Below the pieces are notes generated by a model, which saw only the letters and a list, made by a program, of their open reading frames with translations, searched no databases and was not told where the DNA came from. Positions 61,269 through 64,000 of a stretch of DNA of 64,000 nt are shown piece after piece (position 1 is the stretch's first letter; every line of letters starts with the position of its first letter). The stretch lies in the NCBI GenBank assembly GCA_046260155.1, contig JBJYXV010000077.1:62001-126000 (forward strand), in the 5' to 3' direction. Both the position numbers and the translations under genes were made by a program. Source of the DNA: PFL25 sp046260155. Lineage in GTDB: Bacteria > Chloroflexota > Anaerolineae > Anaerolineales > UBA4823.

Positions 61269-62705
61269 ATGAGCGGTCCAAACCTGATTCGCAGATCGAA
61301 AAGGTGGCGTCTCCATACCCGGGAACGGCGAACCCTGTTAGTGTTAGGCGATTTCCTGATGGCTGTCATCGCCCTGATGGTTGCTCTTTATTTCTGGGCA
61401 TTGGGGGAGATATTCTTGGAATTCTCCATTGAGTTTCTTTTAGAACGCCCACCCGCCTGGTATTACCTGCTGCCGTTTTTCTGGGTGGTTCTGCTGGTGG
61501 AGTTATACGATATCCACCGGGCTGGAAATTGGGGGGATACGGTGCGCGGCGTGGCAATGGCAACCTTGATCGGATTGGGATTTTACCTGCTCCTGTTCTT
61601 TTATTTCACTGATCCCCCGACTTCTCTCTTACCAAGGCGAGGTGTTGCTGGATTCTTTATTGCTGCACCTGTACTGACGCTGATCTGGCGTTTCTTGTAC
61701 ATCCGCATATTTAATGCCCCGGCTTTTATGCGCAGAGTGCTGCTAGTCGGCGGTGGAAAAGCCGGGATAACTCTACTGCGGGTGATTGATAATCTGTGGC
61801 CTCCCCCTTTTTATTTGGTAGGTATCATCGATGATGACCCCGAAAAAATCGGCACGGAAATCGAGGGACACAAAGTCCTGGGGGGCAGCAGCAGGCTCTT
61901 GGAGATCGTAGAGAATGAAGAAGTAACTGATATCATTGTTGCAATCTCTGGAGAGATGCAGGGCAGTACATTTCAAGAATTATTGGATACGCAGGAAAAA
62001 GGCATCGAAATCTCGCGTATGCCGTCCGTTTATGAAGAGCTTCTCGGCCAAGTCCCAATCAAATTACTCGAAGCAGATTGGATATTAAGATCGTTTGTTG
62101 ACCAGAGCCGGGCAAGTGAATTTTACGAACTAGGGAAACGTTTATTGGATATCTTCGGTGGTTTCATTGGTGTATTGTTCTTGCTGTTTACCCTGCCTTT
62201 CATCAGCCTTGGCATATTTCTGGACAGTGGCAGACCGATCTTCTACACTCAAACCAGGGCAGGTCGGGGTGCCCAGGATTACCGGATCTTGAAATTCAGA
62301 ACCATGTTCCAGGATGCAGAAGCTGATGGCATCCCTCAATGGGCAAGTGAAGATGATGAGCGTGCTACCAGCTTTGGAAGGCTACTGCGGAGAACACACC
62401 TGGATGAGTTACCCCAGTTTATTAATGTCTTGCGTGGCGAAATGAGCCTGGTTGGCCCCAGGGCTGAACGACCCGAATTGGTTGAAATGTTCCAGAAGCA
62501 CGTTCCCTTCTATCGGGCCCGCCTTCTAGTGAAACCCGGGATTACTGGATGGGCACAGGTTAATTTCGGTTACGCATCGACGATTGAAGAGACAATTGTC
62601 AAACTGGAATTCGATCTCTACTATATTAAACACCGCAATCTAATCATGGATTTTATCATTTTGCTGCGAACACCAGCGACTGTCTTGGGGCTGCGCGGGC
62701 AATGA
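61269..62705 (+). CDS. Exopolysaccharide polyprenyl-phosphate sugar transferase (WcaJ/WbaP type)
   Basis: 478 residues. Four to five transmembrane helices in the first 150 residues, a CoA-binding-like domain (VLLVGGGKAGITLLRVIDNLW ... IIDDDPEKIG), then the bacterial sugar transferase domain: KRLLDIFGGFIGVLFLL, FYTQTRAGRGAQDYRILKFRTM, TSFGRLLRRTHLDELPQFINVLRGEMSLVGPRAERPE. It transfers a sugar-1-phosphate to undecaprenyl phosphate and starts polysaccharide repeat synthesis at the membrane. It begins 1 base after the GT2 gene and ends in an ATGA overlap with the next. Confidence 0.93.
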   Translation: MSGPNLIRRSKRWRLHTRERRTLLVLGDFLMAVIALMVALYFWALGEIFLEFSIEFLLERPPAWYYLLPFFWVVLLVELYDIHRAGNWGDTVRGVAMATLIGLGFYLLLFFYFTDPPTSLLPRRGVAGFFIAAPVLTLIWRFLYIRIFNAPAFMRRVLLVGGGKAGITLLRVIDNLWPPPFYLVGIIDDDPEKIGTEIEGHKVLGGSSRLLEIVENEEVTDIIVAISGEMQGSTFQELLDTQEKGIEISRMPSVYEELLGQVPIKLLEADWILRSFVDQSRASEFYELGKRLLDIFGGFIGVLFLLFTLPFISLGIFLDSGRPIFYTQTRAGRGAQDYRILKFRTMFQDAEADGIPQWASEDDERATSFGRLLRRTHLDELPQFINVLRGEMSLVGPRAERPELVEMFQKHVPFYRARLLVKPGITGWAQVNFGYASTIEETIVKLEFDLYYIKHRNLIMDFIILLRTPATVLGLRGQ

Positions 62706-64000
62706 GAGCAGCTTTTCGCTCCCCAAACCGGCTGCTTTTCCTGGGCGATTTGGTTTTGATTGTTGCAAGTGTCATTGGCAGCTTTGCTTTGAGGCTTGAA
62801 CTGGGACCGGTGTTTGTGTTCTACCTGCCGCAAATGGTCACCATGATTGTGGTTGCCTTGCTGGTCAAGCCGGTCGTCTACTATTCATTCGGCCTCTACA
62901 GCAGGGTATGGGCTTATGCCAGTATAAGGGAGCTGAAGCTCATCACAGCAGCGGTTTCGATCGCATCCGCTATTGTGGCGTTGATTATCGTGCTCTTGAC
63001 CACTCTCCAGTATTACCAGGGGTTTCCCCGCAGCGTGTTGGCGATTGACTGGTTGCTTTCTCTCTTGGCTGTCGGGGGGTTGCGCTTTACAATGCGCCTG
63101 GTAGCTGAAAGCCGGTCTGGACGAGAAGGTGTTCAGGGACGGATAAAGCGCATCCTGATTGTGGGTGCTGGAGATGCAGGGGCTCTGGTGGTGCGCGAAA
63201 TGCAGAAAAATCCACAGCTGAACCTGGACCCGGTATGTTTTGTGGATGATGACCCGAGCAAACAAAAGCAGCGCATCCATGACGTACCTGTTGAGGGCAC
63301 CCTGGAAGATTTGGGGCGTGTCCTGGATACCTGGTTCATCCAGGAAGTGATCATCGCCATCCCCAGTGCACCCGGTGGTGTGGTTCGCCAGGTGATTGAT
63401 ATCTGCCGGGAGAAAGATGTTCCCTTCCGTACGATGCCTGGAATTTATGAGCTGATTGGCGGAAAGATCAATGTTGGCCGGCTTCGTGAGGTAGAAATCA
63501 CGGATCTGCTCCGGCGGGCATCTGTGGAAATCGATACAACTTTAATCGGTTCAAATATCAGTGGAAAGCGCGTGATGATCACAGGCGCAGGGGGATCCAT
63601 TGGGAGCGAGTTGTGCCGGCAAATTGCACGCTGGGGACCCGAATCCCTGATTCTCCTCGGACACGGTGAAAATACTATATTTGAAATTCTGGTTGAGTTG
63701 GAGAATAATTTTCCATCTCTTTCTCTCCACCCGGTCGTTGCAGATATTCGCAATCTCGATCGTTTATCGAATACCGTTGATCATTTTCAACCGCAGCTGA
63801 TATTTCATGCCGCAGCCCATAAACACGTCCCCCTGATGGAAATAAATGTAGAAGAAGCAGTGACGAATAATGTGATCGGTACTCGCAATGTCGTTGAAGC
63901 TGCTTTGAATGCCGAAATTGATCGCCTGGTCATGATTTCAACAGATAAAGCCATCCGTCCAACCAGCATAATGGGATCGACCAAGCGCATGGCGGAAATG
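62702..64000 (+). CDS. CapD/WbpM-type nucleoside-diphosphate-sugar dehydratase (3' cut by window)
   Basis: 433 residues are visible; the end is outside the window. Four helices occur in the first 120 residues, then a first Rossmann domain (ILIVGAGDAGALVVREM) and the catalytic SDR domain: VMITGAGGSIGSELCRQIARW, AAAHKHVPLMEINVEEAVTNNVIGT and STDKAIRPTSIMGSTKRMAEM. It should make a UDP-4-keto-6-deoxy sugar for surface polysaccharide. The ATG overlaps the previous stop by 4 bases (62702-62705), so it belongs to the same operon. Confidence 0.94.
   Translation, partial: MRAAFRSPNRLLFLGDLVLIVASVIGSFALRLELGPVFVFYLPQMVTMIVVALLVKPVVYYSFGLYSRVWAYASIRELKLITAAVSIASAIVALIIVLLTTLQYYQGFPRSVLAIDWLLSLLAVGGLRFTMRLVAESRSGREGVQGRIKRILIVGAGDAGALVVREMQKNPQLNLDPVCFVDDDPSKQKQRIHDVPVEGTLEDLGRVLDTWFIQEVIIAIPSAPGGVVRQVIDICREKDVPFRTMPGIYELIGGKINVGRLREVEITDLLRRASVEIDTTLIGSNISGKRVMITGAGGSIGSELCRQIARWGPESLILLGHGENTIFEILVELENNFPSLSLHPVVADIRNLDRLSNTVDHFQPQLIFHAAAHKHVPLMEINVEEAVTNNVIGTRNVVEAALNAEIDRLVMISTDKAIRPTSIMGSTKRMAEM

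Noticed and set aside
1..64000. CRISPR arrays, insertion sequences or a replication origin
   Set aside because: No evenly spaced direct repeats, transposase motifs or DnaA-box clusters were seen by eye.

Overview
The window looks like a chromosomal stretch of a monoderm, Gram-positive-like bacterium, most probably a Chloroflexota of the Anaerolineae type. This is inference. It rests on two T-box leaders in front of aminoacyl-tRNA synthetase genes, archaeal-type phosphoglycerate mutase, a fused spermidine-synthase-like membrane protein, a baseplate-J-like membrane protein in the alaS-ruvX-mltG cluster, a YLPL-type motif in a secreted protein, and Shine-Dalgarno starts mixed with probable leaderless starts. 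GC content is near one half by eye. No prophage, CRISPR array or intact insertion sequence was seen.

Layout. 0-2 kb: the 3' end of lon and an AlbA_2/HATPase/HTH regulator-like gene. 2-9 kb (minus): a PQQ-type sugar dehydrogenase, then alaS, a baseplate-J-like membrane protein, ruvX and mltG reading leftwards. 9.5-12.8 kb (plus): a tightly coupled three-gene membrane operon (flippase-like, spermidine-synthase-like, DUF1461-like). 13-15.4 kb (minus): apgM and a MalK/UgpC-type ABC ATPase, divergent from mutS (15.5-18.1 kb). 18-23 kb (minus): small metabolic genes and a TolB-like lipoprotein. 23-29.2 kb (minus): two valyl-tRNA synthetase genes of different types; the upstream one is preceded by a strong promoter and a T-box leader with a GUC specifier. 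29.4-35 kb (minus): an oligopeptide ABC transporter with both ATPases fused. 35-43 kb: a solitary Lon-N domain protein, an M24 peptidase, an MFS transporter, an EF-G-like GTPase, a methyltransferase, an alkaline-phosphatase-superfamily enzyme and DegV. 43-51 kb: HAD phosphatase, acyl-CoA ligase, miaA, yraN, a GT4 glycosyltransferase, membrane protein, JAMM peptidase and a metallo-beta-lactamase-fold enzyme. 51.0-51.2 kb: two tandem tRNA-Ala genes (CGC and GGC anticodons). 51.2-52.3 kb: a scar with an HlyD remnant, followed by a leucine T-box leader and a 32-codon leucine-rich mini-ORF. 52.3-58.6 kb: two leucyl-tRNA synthetase genes; the first is T-box controlled. 58.6-64 kb: HAD phosphatase, creatininase-family enzyme, and the start of an exopolysaccharide cluster (GT2, polyprenyl-phosphate sugar transferase, CapD-like dehydratase cut by the window end).

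The most unusual arrangement is the paired branched-chain synthetases. Both ValRS and LeuRS are present twice within 35 kb, and in each pair exactly one copy sits behind a T-box with the matching specifier codon, while no T-box is seen ahead of the other. The simplest reading is a starvation- or inhibitor-induced second set of enzymes beside a constitutive set. A second theme is transcript architecture: mutS and several other genes have a -10 box so close to the start codon that the mRNA should be leaderless or nearly so, while neighbouring genes have classic Shine-Dalgarno sites.
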